NCBI RefSeq assembly: GCF_000227135.1 | Contig: NC_018261.1 | Span: 1,250,355 to 1,314,354 of the forward strand | Direction: 5' to 3' | Source: Leishmania donovani | Lineage: Eukaryota > Euglenozoa > Kinetoplastea > Trypanosomatida > Trypanosomatidae | DNA: 64,000 nt | In this document: in pieces, positions 20,236-32,500 of the stretch | How positions within the stretch are numbered: the stretch's first letter is position 1 | Layout of the letters: the number at the start of each line of letters is the position of its first letter | The notes under the pieces: model-generated | Database searches by the model: none | What the model saw: the letters and a program-made list of their open reading frames with translations, nothing else | Told to the model about the DNA's origin: nothing | Program-made: the position numbers and the translations under genes

Positions 20236-22358
20236 CGTGTGTAGTCGTGGACTTTGCACGGGGTGCAAGGAGCAGTTGGATAACAAAATATCCTCTAGTC
20301 GGATGCCTGCTTGCTTGCCGTCGCTCTTGGTGTTTTATTTCACATCCGAGACTCGACAGTCGTTCCCACGGCGCTCCCCTTTGTTCGTGTCGGCGTGGAA
20401 ACTTATGGCGCTAAGAGAGGAAGTGCGAGTGCAGTCAAAAGAGACCCACGGAGGAGGGAATGCACGTCCTGCTGCGCGAGAGTCTGTGAGCGAGCCAGTA
20501 AAGGTATGAGTGTGAGTGGTGCGGTCAGTAAAATAGAAAATAAGTGGGCGGACGCGTAAAGACAATGGGGAGGAGGAGTGGCCTAGAGCACGAGCATAAG
20601 ACCTCCGAAGGCAATAAATGTGTTTGACATCAGCGACAGCAGTACATACCCCTACCCCGGTTTTTCTCGTCTTTCTCTCGTGGTCTTTTCCTTTACTTTG
20701 CTTCCCTTCTTCCCGCGTCTTGACGTGCTCCTGCTTGTTGATGTACGCACGTTGTCTCGCACGCCCTCATTTCTCTTCGCTTCGCATCTGTCGGTATAGT
20801 TTCCTGTCCGTATCGTCGATGCTTTCCCCCATTGTGTGTTTTTGTGCGTTTGTGATGGTGGTGCCGTTTGGTTCGTGTGAGTTACTCGTTCCCCTTCCTT
20901 CTTTCTCATGCGTGTGGTGGTGGCGGCAGTGCCACCACCCGTTTTCTCTTTCCGTGCTTCCTCGTGTGTGTCCACTTTTTGCCCTCCCTCCGTCCTCCTC
21001 TTTTCTCCCCATTCAGTTTTTCATCTGACTATTATTAAGTAACACTACCGTAAAACGGGCGCGCCTGCTGTTGTTGTTTCGCTCGTGTGCTGCCACACGT
21101 ACGGAAATAAACTCGCGAAAGGGAGGATAATGTGTTGGTGTTTTTGTGTAAACGAGTGTTTGTCTGATGTTTTTTTTTTTTTTTTTTTTTTTCATTTTGT
21201 CCCCCCCCCCCAAAGGCGCTGAGCGAAGAAAATAGAAAGCGAGGTGCGAGCGAGGAAGGGCGAGAGAAGGGTGTGATACACGCACTTATATTCAGACACG
21301 CACACACCCCGCAAGCACGCAGGAAGTACATGAAACACAAGCACACATATATATGCATATGCCTAAACGAACCAGCGCCCTCTTTATCCATGAAAGCATG
21401 CAATAACATTGACACGGAGAGACAAGCCGTTTGAGAACATCCGCGAAGCAAGCCTTTCGTTTATTTGAGGTCTGCAGACAGACACACAAAAGCGCACGTT
21501 GAGCACTAAGTCGTTGAATCATCGCCCACGAAGCAGCAGCGGACATCACACGCACCATTTTCCTTTTTTTGTCGCCGTTCGTTTTGTTCCTGATGCCATG
21601 AAACGTGACGGGCTGCTCATCTCCCCCCCACACACACACACCCGCGCACGCGAACGAACGCATGTGTACGGACAAGCATAAGAAAGAGGCCAGCCTTCCC
21701 CCCGGAAGCTGCGTGCTGTCAGGCGTGTCTTTCTGTCGCCGCAGTCACACTCATCTACACTACACTGTTGTATTTTTTGCCCTCCCCCTCCCCTCACGGC
21801 AGCCCATCACCACCCTTTTCCATGGGCGTCTACGTGTCCATACCAATGCTACACCTGCCGTTTCTTCGCGAGGAGGGGAAGGAGACGGAGAGGGCGGACG
21901 AGCCGGGTGGCCTGCTCCCTTGCTTTCATGCGACCGTTTCCTCATGTTTCTCAGTCTTCTTTCACCCTCTATCGCCTTCTCCCCTCATCGATGGACTCCG
22001 TCTTTTCGGTCCTATCCCTGTCTCCTTTTTGTGTGTATGTATGTGTGTGTGGAGTGGGTGGAGTGGTTTTTGTTGAACTCGCACGTCACTCGCCGGGTAA
22101 CACTCTTTGTAGGCGGTGCGTGTGTCTGTGTGTGCATCTCTGATGCTTGGCGCTTTTTCTGGCGTATGGTAACACCGTGCTCTTAGTGGTGCTGTATTTT
22201 TTTGTGATTTTTTCTTCTAGCCCTTTCGTCCGTTTTCGTGGTCTATCTGGTGCTTAATGTTGTGCAGTGTCTGCTGAGCTTTTCGTTTGGTCAACGGATC
22301 GCGTATTGCGGATAGAGCTCTCTTTTTTTCTCTACCTCTGCCCGTCTGTCTATCCTCC
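20236..22358 (+). other. Intergenic region with long homopolymer runs
   Basis: No gene is seen. The stretch contains a 23-nt T-run (21170-21192) closely followed by an 11-nt C-run (21201-21211), CA-repeats (21297-21308, 21627-21641) and TG repeats (22031-22048, 22118-22133). Confidence 0.55.
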
Positions 22359-22812
22359 GATGACGGAGGTAAGCGGAGGGCCAACAGCTCACCGTGCGCG
22401 GCATCTCAGGGTCCAGTGCACTTCCCCACCCCTCCCCCCCCGCACAAACACACACACACACATTATGTCTGTGTGCGGAGGAGCGAAGCGGCCCCTTCCA
22501 CCCCCCCCCACCCCCTACCTCTGCTAATGCCGAACTACCTCCGGCCGTGACAAGATCCAGTACCCACAGCGTAGGGATGTCAGTGCGATGTATCGCTGCT
22601 GACGCCGGCGGTGTAGTCGTGGATGGGCGCGGCTGTGATGCGACCAGCGAGGCACTGGTGGGTAGGGTTTGAGGCAAAGGCCACGCTCTTCGATGGCCGG
22701 GTCGGCGCACTGCTGCAAGGCGCGTCTGTGCGACTGCTTCGCACCACGCGACGTGCCCGCTGTGGCAGCCCTGGGGGGGGGGCGGGCGATAGTGGTGATT
22801 GCGTCGTGTTGT
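22359..22812 (+). mobile_element. SIDER2 retroposon, copy D
   Basis: It starts GATGACGGAGGTAAGCGG, has both signature blocks near 22410 and 22552, and ends in a G-run plus GCGGGCGATAGTGGTGATTG. It shares CTCTTCGATGG and TTCGCACCACGCG with copy E. It lies 3.8 kb downstream of the SDR gene and 1.3 kb upstream of the next gene, on the sense strand. Confidence 0.87.
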
Positions 22813-24132
22813 ATGGAAGAAAATTGGAATTACGTTGAAAATGGAAAAACAAATAGTATATCTGTCTCCTTGTTTGACGGGGGCTGCCGTGCTGGTGATG
22901 GTTTAGCGCATGCCTTCTTGGTGATGTGCTCGCTCGTTTATGTAGCTCTTTGTGTGTGTGTGTATGTGATATGCTGCTAACCTCTCTTTCTGTTCTTCGC
23001 TCGCTCTCTCTTCCATGTCGACCGTTAGTCGACCCTCCGCTCTTTCTCTCTTTCCGGTATTGTCTGTTGTATCGTTGTTGTTGTTCGCTCGTTGTTGTTT
23101 TTCGCTCCCGGTTGTTGTGGGTTTGGCTTGTTAGGTTTTCGCCTTTTTTCTTTCGTGCTCATATCTGTCCTCTTTTACGCGTTGTGGCTCTGGTGCTGGT
23201 GTCTTGGGTTCTTTTCCTCTGGTCTGTCGTTCTCTTACACGAACACCAACGACTCAAAAAATAAAGAAAACAGAAAGGAAAGTGATACTGTTGATGTTGC
23301 TGTTTCTCATTTTTCTCGTTGTCTGTTTCGTCGCCGGGTGTTGTTGTTTGACCGTGTGTGCGTGTGTGCGTGTGTGTGTGTAGGTGGGTGGGTGGGTGGG
23401 TCAGCGAACAGAGAGGGGCGTGTGCGCGCGTACCCGTCTCCGAATGTCGTTCTTCTCCCACGGTTGATTCTCTTTTTTCTTGTGTGTGTGTTGTTTGTCG
23501 AGTCGATCATCTCACAACGCTGTACTTAAACGCTTTCCTCAACATCAACTGCCGATATATCCCCGACAAGTATTTTTTACTGCTCTCATGTGGCGCGGAA
23601 ATGCCCCATAGTTTCCGTTGAGCCACGAAGGTGAATAACGCGCGGCCGTATGAGGATAAGCGCACGGGAAACCAGAGTTTGACGAGGGTGTCAATGCAGA
23701 GGGGGTACATCGGCCCCCTCTCCATCTCTACGGACTCATGCCTCTCTCTCTCCGAGTGTTTTGCGCTTGCCCTTACCGAAGACATTTTGCGATTGTTTGA
23801 ATGTCGCTTCAGTTGTTCGCGCTTCTCATCGGCCCTGCTGCCCTCAGAGGGCCGCTAGAGGCATGCCTTTTCGCTCACTCGCTCACCCCATCATCCCCTC
23901 TTTCGCATCTCTCGCCGATACTGCACTGCGACTCCTTCTCTTTTCTTGTTTCTCTTTGTGTGACATCAACGCCAATACGCTAAACATATACGTAGAGAAC
24001 GCACGAGCGGGGACGCCTTGCAGCCCGTTTCTTTCTTTTTTTTTGCGGAATGGTCATCTTGGTGCGTGGGAAAGCCTTTGCGACACCCCTGTTTCCCTTC
24101 CTCTCTCTTGATACGCACCCGAGTTTTGTTCA
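22813..24132 (+). other. Intergenic region
   Basis: Spacer dominated by T/G and T/C sequence with TG repeats (22950-22966, 23354-23381). The T-run at 24033-24046 lies about 90 nt upstream of the next start and probably directs its trans-splicing. No gene is seen. Confidence 0.55.
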
Positions 24133-27100
24133 ATGTGGGGTGGACTCAAGAAGCGCACCCACTATGGCGACGTGTTCAGGCGCTGGAGTGCCTGTCAGGG
24201 ACTGGATGTCCTGCGCACGGCGCTGTACAAGGAGCCACGCCCGTGGTACATTGCCTACACACTCCATCAGGCAAATCACCTGCTGCAAGATCATCACTGT
24301 GCGCGTCTGCTAGCATGGAGCACGTCCATTGTGGAGCTCCGGCCGATTCTCGCTAGCAAGCAGGAAGCGTATCGATATACGCAGGAGATGTTCAGCATTT
24401 TTGTGCGGCATCACAAAGTGGGACAGCAGAGCCTGTACGAGTACATGCGACTCTGCGCGGTCGGCAAAGACCTTAGCTCGGCGTTCGACTGGTTCAAGTA
24501 CTGGCAAGAAGCGCAGCTTGGGGCGCACGACACGCTGAGCTCGCTCAGCTGGTTGTTGCGAGTGGCGGCCCTCTCGCCAAACGACGAGCGCGTAGAGGAC
24601 ATGGCGCTGACCGTGCTGGAGCTCTACACAGAACGCTTTGCGCTCCCCTCAGCAGACACCACAGCGAAAAACGCGGCGGCAACAACAGCAGCTGCCTCCC
24701 CTTCATTGACAACTACGTTGCGTCATTTTCAGCCTACCACTCCTGTTGAGGAAGCTGAGCTGCGGCGTTTTTTTTGTCTTTTTCAGCAACTGGCGCCGCG
24801 AGTGGAGGCGAACGCGCAAGTCCGCTCGTTTTTGGAGACACTGCCTGTCTCTGCTACAGAGGCTCTCGCGGATTGCGCTGTCACTGGCTGGCCAACCGAT
24901 AGCGCACACCGTATTTTCCCTCAGTTGGAGCAACACATCAGCAGTGGCCTCACGAAGGTCTGTCTTGGCAAAAGCAGCAATGCGCCTGGAGACGAGCCGC
25001 GGCGCATTGGCGGCGATTCTCTTCCACGGCTGCGTGACTCGCTCCTGCATCCCTCCTTCCTCGCAAAACTCGAAGACAGCGCCGCGCGGCACAACGCTGC
25101 GGCGGTGGTGGCTCTGGTTGAGGACTACGAGGAGCACGTCCGGCATGAGCGCGAACGCACGGGCAGCGGCCGTGTTCCGGCGGTGCGCAAGCGCACTAGC
25201 GAGGGGGAGGTGTGGCGTTTGTACGCGGACCCGACATCGATGGCTTTCCGCCGCAGGCTCGTCGAGGAAGGCGGGGTGACACCGGAGCTGTATCACTACC
25301 TCATCGCCGCACTGGCAGCTACCCAACCCTCGGCAGCTTTGCGCACATTGACACGAATGGAGGAGGCGCAACTGCGGCCGCTCGATGTAACGCGTGCGAC
25401 GGTCCTGGTGGCTGTTCAGGACTGTGCCGAGGATCGCCTTCGGCTCTTCCAGCAGCAGCTGGAAGAAATGCGCCTGCGCGCTCGCCTGGATGAGGACTAC
25501 GATATCGTGAAGGTGGTGGAGGCGTACTGGAAATACGATTACGTGGACTTCTTTCACTACCGCAACGCGCTTGAAAAGAAAGAGTTCTACGAATTTCTTC
25601 TTCACCGGCTAGGGCCACAGGCGCTTCAGCAGCTGCTTCTCGATGCCAAAGCACACGGACCGACAGCAACCCCGGAGGACTTGGTGCTTCTCGACGAGGA
25701 CCTGTGCACGGCCTCGTATCGCTACTTTCGGGCTCAAGTCGGCCGAAGCGCGGTGGAGCGCGCCCTGGACGACATCAGCACCCACATGCCAAAGCTGGAC
25801 ATGGGGCTTGTCGGCACGCTGCCGCACTTTGGCGATTACTGCATGGACGGCGACGATAGCATCGCCCATAGCACGGCCGCGCTTCAGGGTCTCGTGCAGC
25901 CTTACGAAACCATCTACGTCCTGGACACCTCCTTCGTAGAGACCTCCGAAGCGTTTCTCGCGGTGGGTGCCGCGTCGCCGTCGCTGGTGCTCGTCCCATA
26001 CCTGTGTCTCTTGCAGCTCGCGGAGTCGGTCGCCAACGCCGACCGCTTCGTCACTTTTGACCCGGCACTGCAGCAAATGACACGCGCGGAGCCGTTTCTA
26101 GCCTCGCAGCGACTGCGCGGGCTGTTTGCTATGATTTCCGCCCCTGCCGCTTCGCGACAGGCAGGCGCGGGGCGGCGCACGCGTGTCCTGCACTTCACTG
26201 AGTGCATTTGTGCTAATCAAGTGGACCAGAAAATGCTCGACGCCCTCGGTCTTTCCCCGTCCTCCAGCGACAACGATCAGCTGCTTCTCGTCCTAGCAAT
26301 GCTCAGCTCACTCAAGGCGCCAAAGACTCGCCTCGTCTTGTGCACCGACGATGCACAGCTCGTCGAGCAGCTGGAATGCTTGCGAGGCTCCTCGTTATTT
26401 GGGTCCGCAGTGGACGTGATTCGCACGGCGCCGCCGGAGAAGCTCGATTTGGAGAAAGATCTCATCAACGACAACCCTGTGCTGAAAGGCGCCGACGAGT
26501 GGGACTCGGCCGAAGCGTTCGAGCCCCGGCTGCGCATTGCCGCTGACTTGCGTGCGCTGAGTGAAGACAAGGAGGACTCCGCGGTGGGTGAGCCACAGAC
26601 GGTCGCCGATTCGACCGTCACCGGCAGAGACGCGGTGAGTTCCTCTCATGGCGAGGCGGCGGCGGGCGTGGAAGTCGGCGCGTCGTCGAACGTGCCGATG
26701 AAGGTCCCAGTCACCGTTAGCGGCGGCATAGATTCCCCTTGGCTGGAGCTTCTGAAGGAGGATGAGGAAGAGGACGCCGTGGAAGTCGCGAGGGCCGCAC
26801 CTGCCTCTACACGAGAGGTTGCATCAACAAGTGCGACAGCACCGCCTCCCTTACCGGGCATGTCACCAGTGGAACAGGAACGCCGCGCCCGCTTAATGGA
26901 CCTATATGAGACCCCATTTGACGTTGTGCCCGTTGGCGTGCGAATGGAAGAGGCCTCGACTGTCGGGTCGGTCTTTACAGAGTTCGACTCGTTGGAGCCG
27001 GAGCTGCGGGAGGCACGCGCGGCGGATCGTGCGGCGGCGCGCTCGTCGCTCTCCCTCGAGGACAGTAAGGCGAGCAAACGCGGCGGCGTAAAAACTCGCA

Positions 27101-27336
27101 GGCGTCGCCGCTCGGTGCTCGAGGAGGAGATGCTTGCCAATCGCGGCGCATCCAACAAGGACCGCTTTCAAATGGCGCGCCAACTGTCCAACTGGAGCGG
27201 CGGTCGCGTCCCCTTCAACCTGCGATACCGCGTGGTGGAGGCCAACGTTCGTGATCCACGTAACTCGCACCTGCGCAGCGCCTACAAGGCAGCACTGGCA
27301 AAGAAACGGTTCAGTTTTAAGCAGAAGCACGGTTAA
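24133..27336 (+). CDS. Helical-repeat (PPR-like) protein with a PIN ribonuclease domain
   Basis: The protein has 1067 residues. Residues about 1-540 are mostly helical, with paired-helix segments like PPR/TPR arrays (for example 65-130 and 350-440). Residues about 590-745 match a PIN nuclease: an acidic strand YVLD598TSF, a helix, D713-x-D715 followed by a Leu-rich helix (QLLLVLAML), then VLCTD739D740. These give the acidic residues expected for a metal-dependent RNase. Residues 745-985 are disordered and acidic; the C-terminal 80 residues are basic and end FSFKQKHG. The combination suggests an RNA-processing or ribosome-assembly factor, quite possibly mitochondrial given the abundance of such proteins in kinetoplastids. 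Proteinaceous RNase P also joins PPRs to a nuclease, but its domain is of the NYN type, so I do not assign that name. Confidence 0.92.
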   Translation: MWGGLKKRTHYGDVFRRWSACQGLDVLRTALYKEPRPWYIAYTLHQANHLLQDHHCARLLAWSTSIVELRPILASKQEAYRYTQEMFSIFVRHHKVGQQSLYEYMRLCAVGKDLSSAFDWFKYWQEAQLGAHDTLSSLSWLLRVAALSPNDERVEDMALTVLELYTERFALPSADTTAKNAAATTAAASPSLTTTLRHFQPTTPVEEAELRRFFCLFQQLAPRVEANAQVRSFLETLPVSATEALADCAVTGWPTDSAHRIFPQLEQHISSGLTKVCLGKSSNAPGDEPRRIGGDSLPRLRDSLLHPSFLAKLEDSAARHNAAAVVALVEDYEEHVRHERERTGSGRVPAVRKRTSEGEVWRLYADPTSMAFRRRLVEEGGVTPELYHYLIAALAATQPSAALRTLTRMEEAQLRPLDVTRATVLVAVQDCAEDRLRLFQQQLEEMRLRARLDEDYDIVKVVEAYWKYDYVDFFHYRNALEKKEFYEFLLHRLGPQALQQLLLDAKAHGPTATPEDLVLLDEDLCTASYRYFRAQVGRSAVERALDDISTHMPKLDMGLVGTLPHFGDYCMDGDDSIAHSTAALQGLVQPYETIYVLDTSFVETSEAFLAVGAASPSLVLVPYLCLLQLAESVANADRFVTFDPALQQMTRAEPFLASQRLRGLFAMISAPAASRQAGAGRRTRVLHFTECICANQVDQKMLDALGLSPSSSDNDQLLLVLAMLSSLKAPKTRLVLCTDDAQLVEQLECLRGSSLFGSAVDVIRTAPPEKLDLEKDLINDNPVLKGADEWDSAEAFEPRLRIAADLRALSEDKEDSAVGEPQTVADSTVTGRDAVSSSHGEAAAGVEVGASSNVPMKVPVTVSGGIDSPWLELLKEDEEEDAVEVARAAPASTREVASTSATAPPPLPGMSPVEQERRARLMDLYETPFDVVPVGVRMEEASTVGSVFTEFDSLEPELREARAADRAAARSSLSLEDSKASKRGGVKTRRRRRSVLEEEMLANRGASNKDRFQMARQLSNWSGGRVPFNLRYRVVEANVRDPRNSHLRSAYKAALAKKRFSFKQKHG

Positions 27337-27897
27337 TGGTGGGCGCGAGAGCGCTGTAGCCCTGGAGAGCACTTTCGGCTCGTGCTTGTGCCAGAGCTGT
27401 AGGCCATGCATGACGACTGTTACTATCATCTCACTGTACACTAACAGCGGATAGCACGTCCTACATTCCACCTGCTCGGATACACAGGCTTTTCTGCAGA
27501 GCCGACAAGGACGAGAAGACCGGGAATGGGCAACTGGCATGCCCCTCTCCTCTGTCCGTGGCACAGGGTTGCTGCACGACTTAGGCATGGCAAAGCGGCT
27601 CTTTTCGTTGGTGCTGTTGGTTTCGTTCAGCGCCTACATCCTCTTCAGGGGCGAGAAGCACAGCTTGCGGCTCCGCATCATGCCAGCGCCCCAGCGCACT
27701 TTACAGCCATGCGCACATCTCTACCTTTTTTTTTGTTTGTTTCCTCCTCTTCTCCATGACATGGTAGCCTTTTGTCGCCTCACCGCCGTCGGTTTCCCAA
27801 GAGGGGAGGAGCACCTTATGGTGAGCCACTGCACCGGAAGGGATCGCTGCAGCCCGCCCGAGCCTGTGCTTTGTGACTGGCGTGTCGTCGAGGTAAA
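27337..27897 (+). other. Intergenic region with acceptor-type tract
   Basis: 560 nt without a gene. The T/C tract at 27720-27754 followed by AG at 27766-27767 is the best spliced-leader acceptor for the next gene, giving a leader of about 130 nt. Confidence 0.55.
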
Positions 27898-28533
27898 ATG
27901 GCAGAGCAGCTAGGCGCCTCCCTACCCACTGGCAGTGCCGCTGCAGCCGAGGGGTCTGCGACGGCGGCGGCAGCAGCGACAGCGAACTGGTCGTACGTGC
28001 CCCTGCCGTCGTCGACCACCTTCGACTACTTCACAGAGCGTTACTACCACCAATTCAGTATCCGTGACTGCAAAAAGGTGAAGGGGAACGACTGCCGCAT
28101 TCTCCAGCACAGCAACGGGTTGTGCGTGCTCTGCCTCGATCCTAATCATGAACTTGTGCGGCGCTGCGCGCCCGCTGATGCGGGTGTGACGGTGGCCAAG
28201 GTGGCGTTCTTCAAGGGTCGCACCGCTATCTCGCCGGAGAATATCCAAGTTGTAGGCAAGAAAAAAAAGAACGCACTAGTCTGCCAGAATGACACGAAAC
28301 TCTGCAGCATTGTGCTCTCGGACGGGACGGAGTACACAGTCCCCGCCTGCGTGAACGGGTTCGTGCTCGAACTGAACGCGACATTGCTGGAGCAGCCATG
28401 GATGGTGGCAGTGGCACCCACTGCCGAGGGTTACTTGGCCATCATCAACCCAACCTCCAAGGCAGACTTCAGCGGCTATGAAAAGATCTGGACGGCCACC
28501 GGCGGTGACGCGGTCGGCGAAGACGAAGATTGA
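27898..28533 (+). CDS. ABITRAM: ABITRAM (FAM206/Simiate) family protein
   Basis: The protein has 211 residues, close to the family's usual size. After an Ala-rich N-terminus of 30 residues the family pattern runs through the whole chain: FTERYYHQF, then CRILQHSNGLCVLCL, the Lys-rich turn KKKKNA, then LCSIVLSDGTEYTV, ACVNGFVLELN, and EGYLAIINP. These correspond to the lipoyl-like, biotinyl/lipoyl-fold architecture of FAM206 proteins. In animals Simiate/ABITRAM is a nuclear-speckle and actin-binding protein; its role in kinetoplastids is not known to me. The start is the only Met before the conserved part. The acidic tail GEDED is short. Confidence 0.93.
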   Translation: MAEQLGASLPTGSAAAAEGSATAAAAATANWSYVPLPSSTTFDYFTERYYHQFSIRDCKKVKGNDCRILQHSNGLCVLCLDPNHELVRRCAPADAGVTVAKVAFFKGRTAISPENIQVVGKKKKNALVCQNDTKLCSIVLSDGTEYTVPACVNGFVLELNATLLEQPWMVAVAPTAEGYLAIINPTSKADFSGYEKIWTATGGDAVGEDED

Positions 28534-29584
28534 ATGCAGACACACGTAAAAGTATACAAGGCCACACTGTCCTCTCTGGCTCATCGCATCGAGCGCGGTT
28601 TGTATGGATAGCTGTTACGTATCCCCCTCCGTGTCTCTGTGTGGCACAAGGCCTGTGCGATCGATTAAAAAGTGCCAGAGAGACTCGGGCAACCAGCAAG
28701 GGGGACTTTGTCCTGCGGTGCGGCTGACACCCCACACCAAGCTAGGAGATGAGTCCCGCAGCTGGGGTTGGAAAGGGAACTTGCAAGGTCGTGGTGGTGA
28801 CGTGTGGAAAAAAAAAGAAGCAGCAGCCTTCTTGGATGTCCTCTTGCTGTGTCGGCTCGTTCTCCTGACTCTCTCTAGGTGCATGGCAGCTGCTCGGAGA
28901 AGGGGGAGGGCGCGGACCTCGCACGCACATCTCAGTCACTCAAATGGACGCGCACACACACACCAACCTTCCCTCCCCACCCTTGCACGCACTCAACCCT
29001 CGCTTCGACTTCTCCACATCGGACCTTCATTGCTCGCCTTTTTTTTTCGGTCTCGCCAGAAGCCGAGAGATGGTGGCGCCGGCTTTCACCTCCCGCTCTT
29101 CCCCCTCTTCCCTCTCATCGCCCTGTTCTCTGTGCCGTCACTGGGCGCAGGCGAACTGGACGCAGTGCCACATCCCCGCCCCTGCGCATTCAGAGCAGAA
29201 GTGCACATCACAGCTACCCATCACGTCTCCCTTCGCATCAGGGCGTTCTCCCACCTGCGCGCTGGTCGTGTATTTTGTGTGTGTGTGTGTGTTTTTGCGT
29301 GCTATTTTATGAACTCGCCGTGTGCAGAGCTCGCCGGTCACACACAAAAAAGCAGCCTTTGCGTGATCGCATAGCCCCGCCTATTGCCGCCTACCAGTTG
29401 CGTCGAAACTCACTCCCGCAACTCCGCTTCCCTAGGTGGTTTTCGGCACCTTTAGGGCCATCTCAGCAGTCTTGTGATTCCTCATCTGCCTTAGCGGTTC
29501 CTCTGAATTTTCGGGTGACCGACGTGCGCGGCGGGCGAGGTTGTCCCCCCTCCCCCCCCCACACACACGCGAAAAAATAACAGG
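28534..29584 (+). other. Intergenic region
   Basis: About 1 kb of spacer with CA-repeats (28952-28966), a T-run (29040-29048), TG repeats (29278-29291) and a C-run with CA-repeat just before the next start (29545-29570). No gene is seen. Confidence 0.6.
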
Positions 29585-32500
29585 ATGCGACAGATACGCT
29601 ACCGGGCGCTGCACAACGGTGCTGATGAAGACGCGCGAAGTCGCAACAGCAGCACCCCCAATATCTCCACGAGCAGCGCACATGGTCCTCAGCTGCCACA
29701 GCGGCACTGCTGTCGGCCACGTGATTTCGTGTTTGACGACTCCCTCAGCACTGGCGCGGCGGTGTCAGTCTTGGCCATTCCACAGCAGAAGAAACACAGT
29801 GTGCGACGGTGGCTGCGGGAAATGTTACATCTGCCGATCGCGCCGTCTCTCGACAACCGCCAAATCCCGTTTGGCTACTTCCCTGGCGAATGGTCGCCGG
29901 TCGGCTATCCGAGCAACGCGGTGAGCAACCGTCGCTACACGCTCTCCACGTTTCTGCCGCTGGCGCTGCTCCGTCAGTTTCAGAACTTCTTTAACCTCTT
30001 CTACCTCTTTCTGGCCTTCTCGCAGGTCATTCCAGTGCTGAAAGTTGGCTTCATCTTCACTTACTTTTCACCGCTAGTAATGGTGGTGTGCCTCTCGCTG
30101 ATGAAGGACGCGCTCGATGAGTGGAAGCGATTCCGGCGCGATCGCATCGCCAACGTCGAGGTGTTCGAGAAACTCACAGGCGGCGGCGACGTGGTCACGG
30201 TGCGGTCGTCACACATTCGGGTAGGAGATCTGCTCATCCTGCATCAAGATCAACGGGTGCCGGCCGACTGCGTCGTGTTGCACACCTCCGAGAAGTCCGG
30301 CACGACGTTCATTCGTACCGACCAACTTGACGGCGAAACGGATTGGAAGCTGCGCTACCCGTTGAACTCTACCAAGGGTCTAGGATACGCCGAACTTGGT
30401 GCGCTGCGCTTCAACGTGCACTGTGGCGCGCCTCACAAAGACATCTACAGCTTCGCCGGCACCCTCGAACTGGCCAACGGACAGAGCGAGTCGATCACGA
30501 TGGAGAATGCCGTCTGGTCGTCGTGTGTGGTGGCGACGGGGACGCTGGTGGTTGCCGTCCTATACACGGGTAGGGAGACGCGCAGCGCCCTCAACTCGAC
30601 AAGCCCGCGTAACAAACTTGGCCTCATCGAGCGCGAGCTCAACCTAATCGCGGTTCTGTGCTTCGCGCTGCTTCTGATCCTTTCCTTTCTTCTCGTAGCG
30701 CAACAGCAGTTCCGTGGCGACTTTGCCGTCATGTTCGTGCGCTTCTTCATCCTCCTCTCGTCCATGATTCCCATCTCGATGCGCGTGAACGTAGACGTCG
30801 GCCGCCTCTGGTACTCGTACGATATGTCGCATGACCCCAACATCCCTGGCGCCGTGGCTCGCAACGCAAACCTTCCGGAGGAATTGGGTCGGCTGCGCTA
30901 TCTCTTCTCCGACAAGACCGGCACACTCACAAAGAACAAGATGAAGTTTCGCGTGATGCAGGTGGGACCGGACACGGTGCTAACGGACCGCTTCACTGAT
31001 CAGCTGGCGGGCGCGCTGCAGGAGTACTTTGGCACAGGCAACTGGGGAGCCGGGGCTCGGCTCATGCTCGGCAACGTCTCCGCGCGAGTCAGCGTGAGAA
31101 ATTCGAAGCAATGGAGCCGTGATGTGCAGCGCGTTGGCGACCTTATCAGAGCCATTGTCCTGTGCCACAATGTGAGCCCAGTGGTGATGGAGGAGCCGTT
31201 GGCCCTTGGTACCGACGACGAAACAACGGCACCGGGTCGCGGTGCGGCTGCGGCTGTGCCGGCCACAACCGATATGAGGAGTCAGCCGACTGACTACCAA
31301 GCCTCCTCGCCAGACGAGGTTGCGCTGGTCAAGTTCTGCCGCTCCCTCGGTATTGTCTTGACCTATCGCGATCTCACAACGATCGCCTTCACCGTTGGCG
31401 GCGGTGCGCAGCTGCACACGTGCACAATCGTCAAAACGTTCCCGTTCTCGTCGGAGCGGAAGTGCATGGGCATCATCCTGCGCGAGCGCACTGGGAGCTG
31501 CAGTGGCGGCAGCTCACAGGAGACCGTCAAGTTCTACATGAAAGGCGCAGACGTGAAGATGGCGTCTGTGGTGCGCCAATCGGAGTGGCTGGACGAGTGT
31601 TGCCAGGAGCTGGCGCAGATGGGCCTGCGAACGCTCGTGTTTGCCAGTCGAACGCTCAGCGAGGAGATGCTCGGCGCCTTCCTGCAGCAGTACGAAGCCG
31701 CCATTTCAATCCTTGGTGAAGGTCGCGCAGCAGCAATCGAGGCGGCGATGAAGCTATTGGAGACGGACATGACGCTGACAGGGGTGACGGGGGTGGAGGA
31801 CGAGCTGCAAGACGACGTTGTCGTCTGTCTCGAGACGCTTGGCATGTGTGGCATCAAGGTGTGGATGCTCACGGGTGACAAGGTCGAGACTGCCATCACC
31901 ATTGGCCGCTCGACTCGGCTCATTCCCCGCCACTGCCGCATCGAGTACCTGTGTGGGATGGCCCCGGCAGACATTGGTCACCGCCTGCACGAGCTGCAGG
32001 AGGAGTTTTGCTGGGGCGTGACGTGCGGCAGCATAGTGCCGCCATGGACGCTGGTTCTGGATGGAAACGCCCTGGCGTACTGCCTCTCCCACGCCTCCTT
32101 CTTCGCGGACGTGGCCAGAACCGCCTACTCGGTTATAGTGGCGCGATGCTCCCCGACGCAGAAGGCTGCGGTGGTTACTGTAATGCGTGATAGCTGTCGT
32201 GACGCGCGCGTCGCGGCGATCGGTGACGGAGGCAACGATGTGTCGATGATTCAGGCCGCCAACGTGGGGATCGGTATTGAGGGGTTGGAGGGGAAGCAAG
32301 CAAGCATGGCCGCTGATTTCTCCATTACGAAGTTCTCTCACTGTCTACGACTGATCATGTGGCATGGGCGGAACTCGTACCAGCGCACGTGCCGACTCAG
32401 CCAGTTCATCATGCACCGCGGCATCGTCTACTCGGTTGTGCAGACGGTCTTCTCGGTGCTGTTTGCCGGGACGACCATGTCTGTCTTCAACGGTTATCTA

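Noticed and set aside
20618..21028. 136-aa open frame in the long spacer
   Set aside because: It is translated T/C-rich DNA (Phe, Ser, Leu, Cys) without domain features.
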